64,000 bases of DNA from Opitutaceae bacterium (GCA_041395105.1 JAWLBB010000003.1:1-64000), one strand, 5' to 3'; counted from the stretch's first letter, positions 52,359-60,461 are shown. A program made the numbers and translations. The notes: generated from the sequence alone by a model not told the origin.

Positions 52359-52708
52359 TTTGGCTTTTGACTCCCAACCAGGTTCAAATGGTTCACGCGG
52401 GGCTTCGCAGCTATCAGTTCGTGAAGGAGGGTGCGGAAGAGTTCTCGGAAATAGTCGCGCTCGCGCTTATCGTCGTGGTCGAAGAACATGCTCCGGTTGC
52501 ACAGGTGTTCGGCGAGTTCCCGCACCGTGGCGTCGAGCAGATCGTCGAAGAAGAGCGATCGGTTTTTGGCGCGTTCGGCGGTTGGCAGGGCCGAATCAAA
52601 TCCGCGACGCTGCTCGGCCTCCTCGCGAGACACGGTCGTCCACCCAACGACCTCGGCGTAGACGAGGATCCGGGCCTGGACGGTTTTGTGTTCTCCGGGT
52701 GTGGGCAT
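52355..52708 (-). CDS. Deletion chimera: HsdR N-terminus joined to HsdS C-terminus
   Basis: 117 residues. Residues 1-64 (MPTPGEHKTVQARILVYAEV, GWTTVSREEAEQRRGFDSAL, SLFFDDLLDATVRE) are the start of a type I restriction subunit HsdR. Residues 66-84 (AEHLCNRSMFFDHDDKRERD) match a later HsdR segment. Residues 85-110 (YFRELFRTLLHELIAAKPRV) equal the C-terminal helix of HsdS, cf. QNLFRTLLHELMTAKTRV in the gene at 55748. A deletion apparently fused the start of hsdR to the end of an hsdS. It lies 3 nt after herA and overlaps ago by 4 nt. It may be a scar kept for coupling, or a small functional adaptor. Confidence 0.65.
   Translation of the reverse strand: MPTPGEHKTVQARILVYAEVVGWTTVSREEAEQRRGFDSALPTAERAKNRSLFFDDLLDATVRELAEHLCNRSMFFDHDDKRERDYFRELFRTLLHELIAAKPRVNHLNLVGSQKPK
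52413..52441. repeat. Direct repeat (29 bp), left copy, flanking SIR2-HerA
   Basis: Identical to 55809-55837: both begin ATCAGTTCGTGAAGGAGGGT and encode the last HsdS helix in minus orientation. The two copies bracket the SIR2 and herA genes, 3.4 kb apart. Confidence 0.7.
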
Positions 52709-52711
52709 GAG

Positions 52712-54568
52712 TTAGCCAGCCATTCGATTAGCGATTTCTACTATCTCGGCTTCGGATAACCGGTCCAATGTCCATCCTTTTGCAAACTTGGCAGTTTCCG
52801 ACTTCGGAAGTTGCTCATCCGTAAGGTCGCGAATGCGAACCCTCGCCGGCATGGACGCGCCTTCTCCGACAAAGATCGCCTCCTGCTGGGCCAGGTTCGG
52901 CAAAGCCTTCGTCATCCCAGACAAGCCGTCCGGCAAGAAACGGGAAACATGCTGCTGATCTGCTGCGTTCGTCAGTCTCAGAACGAGCCAGGTGCCACAC
53001 TGCGAGATGACTGTGCTCTCAACATCCGCAGGTCTCTGACTGACAAGCATGAGACCGATGCCGTATTTCCGCCCTTCACGCGCTATTCGTCTGATTGCTG
53101 TTTGGGCCGCTGCATATTCAGCCTCGCCCCGATCCGGCACGTATCGGTGGGCTTCTTCGCACACAAGGACTACTGGATCGCGTCTTCTCTCCTCCGTCGT
53201 CTGGTAGACTTTATACTGGAACAGCAGGCGGGCTAGCATTGCAGCCAGCGGCCCTGCAACCTCGTTTGGGAGACCAGAAATGTCTAAAATCCGAATATCC
53301 TGACCAACACCTCCATCTCCTTGGATCTGTCCGACCAATTGGGCGATAATGTGCGGTAGTGAAGGACTCTCATCGGTCCATTCTCGCATCATGAATCGAA
53401 TCCGGGGATCGCGTCTGAGAACCGCCAGCTTGTCCAAAATGGATTTGAAGCCTTCGGAGAATTCCCCTGCTGGAACACGTTCCGTGAGCTGGGTCCCCTT
53501 TTTAAGTCGTGCAGCCTGAAGGAACTCAATGTGGTTCTTCACCTCTTCGAGGCTAAATGGTCTCGGCTTATCTCTATCAAACTCACCGAGGTCCTCAAAC
53601 TCGACTCCTTGCTTGGCGCGGGGCGAGTCCGGTTCCGACCCGTCATCCGGAATTGTAACGGCATATTCTGTCGGGGCAGGATCGACCAAACCTGCTACCA
53701 CCATCCGCGCATGGGTGAGCGCTTTGTAAATAATGTTATTCTGTGATGTAGCTTCTCGCTCCGTCTTTCCTATGACCAGAAGGCGAAACTCTTCCGCGCT
53801 CATCAGCCAGTATGGAAGACTGATTGGGGTGCCAGCAGCGGGTTCGTTTCCAAGTGGGTCGTAGGCGCGATACACAACAGCACGCTCTTTGAAGGCATTG
53901 CCGTATTCAGCGTGGGGGTCAATGACGAGGATTCTCGGGTGGCAAACTGCATCCGGCTCCGGGATGTGATCCAACATGCTGTGAAGCAAAGCCGCAACCG
54001 CGCCGGACTTTCCAGAACCGGTTGAGCCGAGCACCGCGCAATGCATGCCCAACATCTTGTCTACGTTTGCCCGGCATACAGCGTTGTCCGCGCCTACGTA
54101 ATGAGCGAAAGGCACAAGAGGGCTGTAGTCGCCGTCATTTTGTTGCCCTTCTGCCGCTGAATAGATCTGCGTAGTCTCCTCCCGAGTGAGCAGATGGACG
54201 CTCTGGCGGGGTAGCGGATAGGTCGTGACACCTCGAACAAAACGTAGCCTTTGGTCTGCCGCGTTCCACACGCCTTCAGCGAACAATTCGACCTCCATGA
54301 GGCGCTGATCGGCATCTGGCGGGATCGGCTTGCTGATCTCCAGCAACTCCTCCGACCGCATGCGAAGCAGCGTCACGAATCCGAATACCAAACGCCGCCC
54401 AAAATGGACTTTTACTATGCTGCCAATCTGACCGATGGGATAGACTCTCCCCTCGTAGCTTCGGGTCAACTCGGTCACATCGCCGGACAATTCTACTCGA
54501 ATCGTCGTCCCAGACACCTCAACGATGTGTCCAATCTTCAGGTCGGAAATCAGGTCAAAGGTATTCAT
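52712..54568 (-). CDS. herA: HerA-type hexameric DNA translocase/ATPase
   Basis: 618 residues from the ATG at 54568, which overlaps the SIR2 stop as ATGA (the upstream in-frame ATG would lie inside SIR2). A HAS-barrel occupies about 1-125 (IGHIVEVSGTTIRVELSGDV). Walker A is VLGSTGSGKSGAV (179-191), LVIDPHAEYG is strand 2, Walker B VVLVCEEAHRYVP (466-478), then RRIAREGRKYGIGLMLVSQR, the sensor/arginine region of HerA-FtsK ATPases. SIR2-HerA pairs are a described anti-phage system in which HerA hexamers assemble with SIR2 and control NAD or nucleic-acid attack. All motifs are intact. Confidence 0.88.
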   Translation of the reverse strand: MNTFDLISDLKIGHIVEVSGTTIRVELSGDVTELTRSYEGRVYPIGQIGSIVKVHFGRRLVFGFVTLLRMRSEELLEISKPIPPDADQRLMEVELFAEGVWNAADQRLRFVRGVTTYPLPRQSVHLLTREETTQIYSAAEGQQNDGDYSPLVPFAHYVGADNAVCRANVDKMLGMHCAVLGSTGSGKSGAVAALLHSMLDHIPEPDAVCHPRILVIDPHAEYGNAFKERAVVYRAYDPLGNEPAAGTPISLPYWLMSAEEFRLLVIGKTEREATSQNNIIYKALTHARMVVAGLVDPAPTEYAVTIPDDGSEPDSPRAKQGVEFEDLGEFDRDKPRPFSLEEVKNHIEFLQAARLKKGTQLTERVPAGEFSEGFKSILDKLAVLRRDPRIRFMMREWTDESPSLPHIIAQLVGQIQGDGGVGQDIRILDISGLPNEVAGPLAAMLARLLFQYKVYQTTEERRRDPVVLVCEEAHRYVPDRGEAEYAAAQTAIRRIAREGRKYGIGLMLVSQRPADVESTVISQCGTWLVLRLTNAADQQHVSRFLPDGLSGMTKALPNLAQQEAIFVGEGASMPARVRIRDLTDEQLPKSETAKFAKGWTLDRLSEAEIVEIANRMAG

Positions 54569-55743
54569 AGTGCGCAGGCCTCCGCTCCACTGCTTAGCAT
54601 TTTCGTGACACCGGAAAACGTCCACCAATCTCGTTTAGCGCCTGCGGATGGAGGAGCATGCGGACCGTCTGAACCAACATACAATCCGTCTTCGGCAATG
54701 ACGTAAACCCGCCTGCCCCAAGGACCGCTCCTCCATTTCTCAAGAGTTGGATTGAGCTTCGATGCGAAGGCTAGGATGGTTGTCTTGTTCTCCGGGCGCT
54801 GAAGCGTGAGCTCGATCTCTTGATTGATGTGCTCGTCCCCGTAGCTGTATCCACAGGTCGCAAGCACATTCTCTTCGCGTGCCCCAAGCGAGCGCCGGAA
54901 CAGATCAAATTGGGCCGCAAAGGGGTCCCGTTGGGTTGCAAGGTATTTAGTGGACTGCGGGTAGATCAGAACGCGAGAAACCTTCTTCGGATAAAGGTCG
55001 CCGTCACGGACTCGCCATACGCGGTCGTCTTCACCTAGATGCCAGTCGATCGACCCGTGAAGCTTAATCACATGGGCTCGATCTCGAAGATTCGGTTCCT
55101 CGTCACCGTAACGATGGCTGCGATACGCAACAGCACCTCCAGAGAAACCGTCCCAGTATGAGAAACCTCCAAGCGCCAGAGCGTCTTCGAGGAGTGTGTC
55201 GTAGTTGGTGGTGAAGAGGCGAACCGCTCTCCGCCGTTCGGCGATTCCTGCTTGGCTTCGATTGAAGAGAGCGGAAACGAATTCTGAGTGGCTCTCGATA
55301 AGGACAATCCGGTTCTCGTGGGTTCCGATTTTCTGGGGATCTCCCCCGGGTATCGCGGGCTTGTATCCCCATCTGATTGTTTCAGCAATCCATGTAAGAA
55401 CCCTTTGGTGGAGCGCGTCCAGATCATCGACAGAAAGCGAAACGGCGTCAAACGCGACGTTCCTATCCTTGGATCGATCGGCAATTGCACGGTGGTCCCC
55501 TAGTTGACTCAGGATATGTTCGATATGTGAATCATCCGAGAGCTGTCCTTTTACGAACTCGAGGACCTTAATGTCATTCGGTTCTCCTTCGTCTTTTGCC
55601 CTCGCAAAAACCCGCTCCGTCAATGGCCACATTAGAGGAATGCCCGCATCAAGGCTGATTCCTGCGCCAAACAGCCAAGATTGGTTGCTCGCACCGAGCA
55701 GATTGTCGAGCTGAGCTAGAGTGTCTTTGGTCGTTGGGTCCAT
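54565..55743 (-). CDS. SIR2-family protein, HerA partner (first SIR2 of the operon)
   Basis: 392 residues. NAD loop SWLFGAGISLDAGIP (GAG 26-28); RLFTTNYDTLLEDAL has Asn180; VIKLHGSIDWHLG has the catalytic His229; TCGYSYGDEHINQEIELTLQ is the GD-H-x-N segment. All residues expected for NAD hydrolysis are present. Position directly before herA with an ATGA overlap, and 4 nt after the HsdS stop, matches the SIR2-HerA defence pair found inside type I restriction loci. It shares only the core motifs with the second SIR2 at 49322-50422. Confidence 0.85.
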   Translation of the reverse strand: MDPTTKDTLAQLDNLLGASNQSWLFGAGISLDAGIPLMWPLTERVFARAKDEGEPNDIKVLEFVKGQLSDDSHIEHILSQLGDHRAIADRSKDRNVAFDAVSLSVDDLDALHQRVLTWIAETIRWGYKPAIPGGDPQKIGTHENRIVLIESHSEFVSALFNRSQAGIAERRRAVRLFTTNYDTLLEDALALGGFSYWDGFSGGAVAYRSHRYGDEEPNLRDRAHVIKLHGSIDWHLGEDDRVWRVRDGDLYPKKVSRVLIYPQSTKYLATQRDPFAAQFDLFRRSLGAREENVLATCGYSYGDEHINQEIELTLQRPENKTTILAFASKLNPTLEKWRSGPWGRRVYVIAEDGLYVGSDGPHAPPSAGAKRDWWTFSGVTKMLSSGAEACAL

Positions 55744-55747
55744 GATG

Positions 55748-57310
55748 TTATGCGGCTCCTTGGTGTTTCGGTAATAGGTCCAGTTCGTGAACGCGGGTCT
55801 TCGCGGTCATCAGTTCGTGAAGGAGGGTGCGGAAGAGGTTTTGGAATGAACGTTTGCGTCTCTCGTGGATAGTGATCTTGGATTCTACCGCTTCAAGTGC
55901 TTCGCCGATCTCCGCCTGTTGGTCCGTGGGGGGAGTCGCGATCTTCTCGCCGTGAACAATATTCCGATTCAACGTTTGGTTTGCCGCTCCAGTATCGAAT
56001 CGTTTCAGCCGCATTTTCTCGAGTAGGTAAGCGACAAATCGCGGATTATTCCCATTGAAATCTTTAATCCACAACGTCGTGTCATGCAGCCAATAATCGG
56101 AGGGAACGTAATTAACGGTTCCAAATGAACCCTTTCGAGCAATCACGACACCAGAGCCTTTGACTTTGGCTTCATCGTGATAGCTGCTAATTCCGCCTGA
56201 CGAAACGACCGGATATTCTCCGACGCGCTGATCCTTTTTTGTGATGTCGAAACCTCTTTGAAGAACCGCAAATGAATCGAAGCGTTTGACCTCCCAACTC
56301 CTGGGAGCGGGGCCGATTTCGGATTGTTTTTGGGGTTCGTTGCGGAGGCCTTTGGTAAAGGGCTTGCGCATGAGGGCCTTTTTCAGCTCGGTGGTGGTCT
56401 GAATGATCCGCTCCTGCGTTTCGATCGCCCGCTGTACCGTCGAAAGGATGTGCGCGATCTCCTTCTGCTCGCGGAGAGGGGGGAGAGGAAGCCACGACGC
56501 GGTTACGTCTGAATCCCGAACTGCTGGGTAGCTCGCCCCTCGTTCCAAGCCCGCCATGCGGGCATTGAAGTGACCAGTGATCAGTAAAGTGTAGAGGAAC
56601 CGAGGTACTGCCTTCGCCTTATCGCAACGCAAAACGCAATAGCCGGTGCCCGCAATCGGACCGTCACGTTCTGGCGGAAACAGCGCAATTAGGTTGAGGG
56701 TCGGACGAACCGTCGCGAACAGAACTTCGTCGGTTTCAGTTGCTTTCCTTGCTCGGCTTGGTGCGTCAGATCCAAGTGTCGGAGCCGCGCCAGTGATCCT
56801 AAATGACCTGTTGGAGACAGCCAAAACATCGACGTATTGAGATACCTCGTCAGGCTTTTTGTGCGGATCACGCTGCTTTGCTTTGACGACGATTTTCCCG
56901 ATGGGCCGGTTGGTATCGGCCTCGATGGTACGGATGTAGCGAATCGGAGAGTTGTTGTTTTCGTTCTTCTTCAGCTCTTCGTGATTGACGATGCTGCTGT
57001 GCTTTTCCTCCGCCTTCCGCTCGGTGAGTTTTTGCGCGACGCGCTGGATACCTGCGCTGGGAAAGAGGCTCCTGGGGACGCCCTTTTTGAAGACCTGGCT
57101 GGCGTTGACGAGGCAAACCGGAACCGGCCGGGTCTTCGACTGATCGTTGTTGAGGAAGACGACAATCCGAGGGGCGGTGGTGGCAAAAGAGAGGTTATGA
57201 TAGGCGACGTCACTCTCACCCCGGGGGCTGCCCCAGCGGGTGGTCTGTCTCAATCCGTTCGGCATGATGGGGAATTGCTCTGGTCCTGTTCGCGAAGGCC
57301 AAACTGCCAC
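55748..57310 (-). CDS. HsdS specificity subunit with a fused HsdM C-terminal tail
   Basis: 520 residues from a GTG of low certainty. Residues about 46-126 (TTAPRIVVFLNNDQSKTRPV, VCLVNASQVFKKGVPRSLFP, SIVNHEELKKNENNNSPIRY) look like the end of a type I methyltransferase HsdM. From about 127 on it is HsdS: two target-recognition halves, each followed by a conserved helix (LPLPPLREQKEIAHILSTVQ, TPPTDQQAEIGEALEAVESK), ending FQNLFRTLLHELMTAKTRV. The methyltransferase catalytic domain (NPPF/Y motif) and an intact hsdR are missing from the window, so the R-M system is not complete here. Confidence 0.72.
   Translation of the reverse strand: MAVWPSRTGPEQFPIMPNGLRQTTRWGSPRGESDVAYHNLSFATTAPRIVVFLNNDQSKTRPVPVCLVNASQVFKKGVPRSLFPSAGIQRVAQKLTERKAEEKHSSIVNHEELKKNENNNSPIRYIRTIEADTNRPIGKIVVKAKQRDPHKKPDEVSQYVDVLAVSNRSFRITGAAPTLGSDAPSRARKATETDEVLFATVRPTLNLIALFPPERDGPIAGTGYCVLRCDKAKAVPRFLYTLLITGHFNARMAGLERGASYPAVRDSDVTASWLPLPPLREQKEIAHILSTVQRAIETQERIIQTTTELKKALMRKPFTKGLRNEPQKQSEIGPAPRSWEVKRFDSFAVLQRGFDITKKDQRVGEYPVVSSGGISSYHDEAKVKGSGVVIARKGSFGTVNYVPSDYWLHDTTLWIKDFNGNNPRFVAYLLEKMRLKRFDTGAANQTLNRNIVHGEKIATPPTDQQAEIGEALEAVESKITIHERRKRSFQNLFRTLLHELMTAKTRVHELDLLPKHQGAA
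55809..55837. repeat. Direct repeat (29 bp), right copy, flanking SIR2-HerA
   Basis: Identical to 52413-52441. It lies in the 3' end of the HsdS gene and encodes part of FRTLLHELM. Confidence 0.7.
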
Positions 57311-57803
57311 CGGAAGGGCATCGCCATGGTTTCAGAATAGTTTTCCTATTGTCTCAGAGGAACTTAGATTGCAAATATAAACCCGGATCTTGGCGGATTC
57401 TGAGAGGGGCTCTGGATAGACTGTTTTGGGCTCTTGCTGACTACATGCCGGTGGCAGGGAATGACTTCGCTTTGAAGTCCTTGAAGGGGAACAATGAAGC
57501 AACCTATTTGGGGAGGGGAAAGGCTCTATCGTTCAAAATCAACGTCACCCCACGCTCTGAATCCGAAGCAAGTCGGAGACCAAGACTGTGAGATATCAAC
57601 GGTGACACCCTTCCGAATTCATTGGGCTCCATGTTTCAGCGGGTCCCCATAGTGCAGGGGGGGGGGTTACGAGATCGAGGCTTCGAGGGGATTTGGTCAT
57701 CGGTAACGGAGTGCACTCTGGACGGGCACCTACCAAACTCGACACCTAAGCTGCCAAATCCACAATTCCGCCAACATCCGGACCTATTTTTACCCTGACT
57801 GCG
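57311..57803. other. Intergenic upstream of the defence operon, no gene
   Basis: No minus-strand frame continues the HsdM tail, so the rest of hsdM was lost at or before about 57310. The stretch holds an 11-base G run near 57657 and little else; the promoter of the SIR2/HerA/Argonaute operon should lie here. Confidence 0.4.
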
Positions 57804-58718
57804 TTAGGCCTGGAGCAATCGATGCATTCGCGACTCCCGGCCGGCTGCTGCCGGTCGGAAGTCCTGCTCGGACGGTAGTCGGATGATTCGGTGGCCATCG
57901 AGGGCCGACAATTCCTGCTCTCCGGCGGATCGACGCGGGTTGATGATGGGTGCAATCGCCCAGGTATCGTCGTGGTTCAAAGCGATCAGTGAATGATCCA
58001 TCGCCCAGTGATGGTTCTTGCAGAGTGCGATTCCATTGGATGGGTGATCGTTGCGGCTGGCGGAAAAGGGAATCAGGTGAGCTGCGTCGACGAAGGACAG
58101 TTCATTCTCCAGCCTTATTCGCAGGCCGCAGGCAGCACATTGGTGGTCGTAAAGTTCGCAGATGATCCGACGGAAAGCTGTCGATCGTAACGGGCTCTCA
58201 GCCGTCCTTCCATCCGTGTCATCCCTTTTCTCGCCGTATTCATACCCGAGTCTGGCAAGCTCCGTTGCTTTGTCTGGGAAATAGCGAGCGATCAGGTAGG
58301 AGCGAACCTCATTCCGGATTTTTCTGGATTGGAAAAGGGTCCAGAGATCTGGATCAAAGTAGGCGTAGTCGGCTTCTTTTCGGAGTTGAGCGACAGACTT
58401 GGGTGCCCGGACAATTCCCGGCACGTAGAGTGGTTGGTTTCCTTTGCTGGGTTGCAGATGCCAAAAGCCGTCTCCAGACAGGTAGTAGAACGGATTCTGG
58501 ATCGTAGGCCGGTCGTCTTTTTCGGCCACTGTGGCGAAGACCGCTTTGAACTTTGTGATGAGTTGATCGCTCAATTCGATCCGATTCGCCTTGATTGCTC
58601 CCGAGTCGATCAGATCAAGGATCGCCAGGAGGAGTGCCGGTTTATGGGGGCGCTCGTGCCCTGCGGACTTGTCCCGTTTGAGGCGATAAAGTCTATCAAT
58701 GTAGTCCTGCAGATTCAC
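57804..58718 (-). CDS. HNH restriction endonuclease with ScoMcrA-like N-terminal domain
   Basis: 304 residues from a GTG. The N-terminal half (GHERPHKPALLLAILDLIDS, AIKANRIELSDQLITKFKAV) resembles the sulfur-binding/modified-DNA-reading domain seen in ScoMcrA-type enzymes. The C-terminal HNH is complete: CAACG (Cys194/197), VDAAHLIPFS (His214), NGIALCKNHHWAMD (Asn228, His236/237). Likely cuts incoming DNA carrying a modification such as phosphorothioate or methylation. It stands 493 bases upstream of the SIR2/HerA/Argonaute operon, and 45 bases separate it from the NERD gene on its other side. Confidence 0.78.
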   Translation of the reverse strand: MNLQDYIDRLYRLKRDKSAGHERPHKPALLLAILDLIDSGAIKANRIELSDQLITKFKAVFATVAEKDDRPTIQNPFYYLSGDGFWHLQPSKGNQPLYVPGIVRAPKSVAQLRKEADYAYFDPDLWTLFQSRKIRNEVRSYLIARYFPDKATELARLGYEYGEKRDDTDGRTAESPLRSTAFRRIICELYDHQCAACGLRIRLENELSFVDAAHLIPFSASRNDHPSNGIALCKNHHWAMDHSLIALNHDDTWAIAPIINPRRSAGEQELSALDGHRIIRLPSEQDFRPAAAGRESRMHRLLQA

Positions 58719-58763
58719 TGGTTGTCGAGAGCGGACGAATTGTTAGCCCGTTTCAGTCCAGGC

Positions 58764-59474
58764 TCAATCCTCAACGTCGCGGCAGATGCTGTCGAGTTGA
58801 CGGGCGATCAGATCAATCTCCTGGGCCGAAAGAATCTGCTGACCACGTCCTTTGACAGCCTGTGGAAGAATCTTGGGGTTGATGACCCGGATACCCGGGG
58901 AAGGGGATTCCTTCACGAACCAACCCGGGAAGGTGAGGATAGGACGAACCGGCGTTTTCAGTCCCGTTCGGGTTGTGATCCAATTGCTCAGCCAATCGGC
59001 CTGCGCTTTGGCCTGTTTGATCCCCTGGGTATCTTCACCCCAAGGGAAGATAACCTTCCGTCCGTCAAAGCTGGCTTCGTATTCCTTGTATCCGGGTCGT
59101 GCGCGGCGTTTTCGACGTGCCTTCGTCTCGACAAGAGCAACGCCAGTCGGTCCGACAACGACGTGATCAAGGTTGAACCGCTTCTTTCCGTTCGAAGCGG
59201 GCACATCATGAAAGACTCGGTACCCATCGGGTTTCAGAGGTTCAAGATACTCCCCGACGGCTCTTTCGCCGAGGTACCCGAGTCGATCATCCCTCATCCT
59301 GTTCAAACGGCGAAAGAGCAGGGTGCCTCCTATAGCGATTCCGCCAACGAGGATCACGCCCATGGCCGCCAACTGGAAGACGATCCGATCTGCAGGGAGT
59401 CCCGGCAGGGTGTAGACAAAGACCCCAGCAATCAGTAGCGGACCCAGAGCGGTTCCCAACACCCAGAGTTCCAT
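58764..59474 (-). CDS. NERD-domain membrane protein
   Basis: 236 residues. Two membrane helices (LGPLLIAGVFVYTLPGL, LAAMGVILVGGIAIGGTLLF) precede a NERD (nuclease-related) domain: LGYLGERAVGEYLEPLKPDG, FNLDHVVVGPTGVALVETKA with the D-x...E-T-K nuclease-type triad, and GIKQAKAQADWL. NERD proteins are thought to act on DNA and often occur in defence islands. It probably shares a transcript with the HNH gene 45 bases downstream. Confidence 0.78.
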   Translation of the reverse strand: MELWVLGTALGPLLIAGVFVYTLPGLPADRIVFQLAAMGVILVGGIAIGGTLLFRRLNRMRDDRLGYLGERAVGEYLEPLKPDGYRVFHDVPASNGKKRFNLDHVVVGPTGVALVETKARRKRRARPGYKEYEASFDGRKVIFPWGEDTQGIKQAKAQADWLSNWITTRTGLKTPVRPILTFPGWFVKESPSPGIRVINPKILPQAVKGRGQQILSAQEIDLIARQLDSICRDVED

Positions 59475-59538
59475 GGTGTTTTCGGTCTCTTGGACGCGCC
59501 TGCGAAGCGATTCTCCCGGTCCTCGCAGAAGAATGAAG

Positions 59539-59689
59539 GGTACGGGCGAAAGGGTCAGCCCTTACTTCTTGAGGGTACGGGCGAAAGGGTCAGCCCTTAC
59601 TTCTTGATGTTTTCCGTTGCATGAGACTCATGGTACGGGCGAAAGGGTCAGCCCTTACTTCTTGATGTTTTCCGTTGCATGAGACTCAT
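59539..59689. repeat. Tandem repeat of family D units
   Basis: Two exact 58-bp units (59574-59631 and 59632-59689) beginning GGTACGGGCGAAAGGGTCAG, preceded by a 34-bp partial unit at 59539. Each contains AAGGG-TCAG-CCCTT, a hairpin also present in the 48771-48896 repeats. It lies upstream of the NERD gene and could affect its promoter. Confidence 0.7.
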
Positions 59690-59815
59690 TGTTCGGTGTA
59701 GGGGGTGGTGAAGGGAAAGGGGTAGGAACGAAAAGGTGTCACCGTTCAATGTTCAACCCAGGGGGCGCTCCCATCGAGTCAGCCGACCAGTTGCGTCCGA
59801 TCTTTTGTTTCGTGC

Positions 59816-60229
59816 TCATTGAAAGGGATTGACCACCCGAACCCCATCGTAGTCCTGGCCGGGGTTGAGGTCTTCGGAGTAGAGAGTGTGGCAGCCGAGT
59901 TCCCGGGCGGCGGCGACGATGGTGGAGTCCCAGTGGGAAAGTCGGAATCGGCGTCGCAGGATGATGGCGGAAAGAATCAGCTCACGAGTGATGGGCTGCA
60001 CCGGCACGTGTCCGCTGAGTTCCATGGTGGCCTCGATTCCGTTTTCGGAAATGCCCAGTTCTTTCTTGCACAAGGCATTGGAGATGAATTCCTGCAGGAC
60101 CTGGCCGGAAAGAGCGAAATCGGTCTCCAGGATCAACCCTTCGGCGATGGTCCGCTTTCCGGCGTCGGCGGGTGCGGAGGAGCAAGCGTAGAGGAGGACG
60201 TTCGTATCCAGAAAAGCCTCAGCGGTCAT
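59816..60229 (-). CDS. vapC: PIN-domain toxin (VapC family), second module
   Basis: 137 residues. PIN acidic residues: Asp8 (AFLDTNVLLYA), Glu47 (VLQEFISN), Asp101 (LSHWDSTIVAAA) and Asp120 (LYSEDLNPG). An intact ribonuclease site is expected. The start overlaps the antitoxin gene by 11 nt. Confidence 0.85.
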   Translation of the reverse strand: MTAEAFLDTNVLLYACSSAPADAGKRTIAEGLILETDFALSGQVLQEFISNALCKKELGISENGIEATMELSGHVPVQPITRELILSAIILRRRFRLSHWDSTIVAAARELGCHTLYSEDLNPGQDYDGVRVVNPFQ

Positions 60230-60461
60230 AAATTTCTTCCCGCTTCAGAGGCGCCATGGGTTCCGTGTTCGATGCCCGCATGGCTTTCAACAAGTTCTTG
60301 AAGGTCTTCTTCCTCTGGTTGTCCCGTGCGCTGTCGTTCTCTTCGGAGGTGACCGTCTCCAATCCCCTGACGACGAGTTCGCGCAAGGTTGTCCGCCGCT
60401 GGGCCGCTATGATCTTCGCCCGATGGAGAAGTTTGTCAGGAAAATCTATCGTCGTTTTCAT
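60219..60461 (-). CDS. vapB: VapB-type antitoxin, second module
   Basis: 80 residues. MKTTIDFPDKLLHRAKIIAA, QRRTTLRELVVRGLE is a ribbon-helix-helix DNA-binding start; the remainder is charged and would bind the PIN toxin. It overlaps vapC by 11 nt. It is unrelated in sequence to the antitoxin at 38303-38533. Confidence 0.8.
   Translation of the reverse strand: MKTTIDFPDKLLHRAKIIAAQRRTTLRELVVRGLETVTSEENDSARDNQRKKTFKNLLKAMRASNTEPMAPLKREEIYDR

Noticed and set aside
52355..52708. A genuine small HsdR-like nuclease
   Set aside because: The PD-(D/E)XK and helicase parts are missing; the sequence is a fusion of an HsdR start with an HsdS end.
59539..59689. CRISPR-like array upstream of the NERD gene
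   Set aside because: Exact tandem units of 58 bp without unique spacers.
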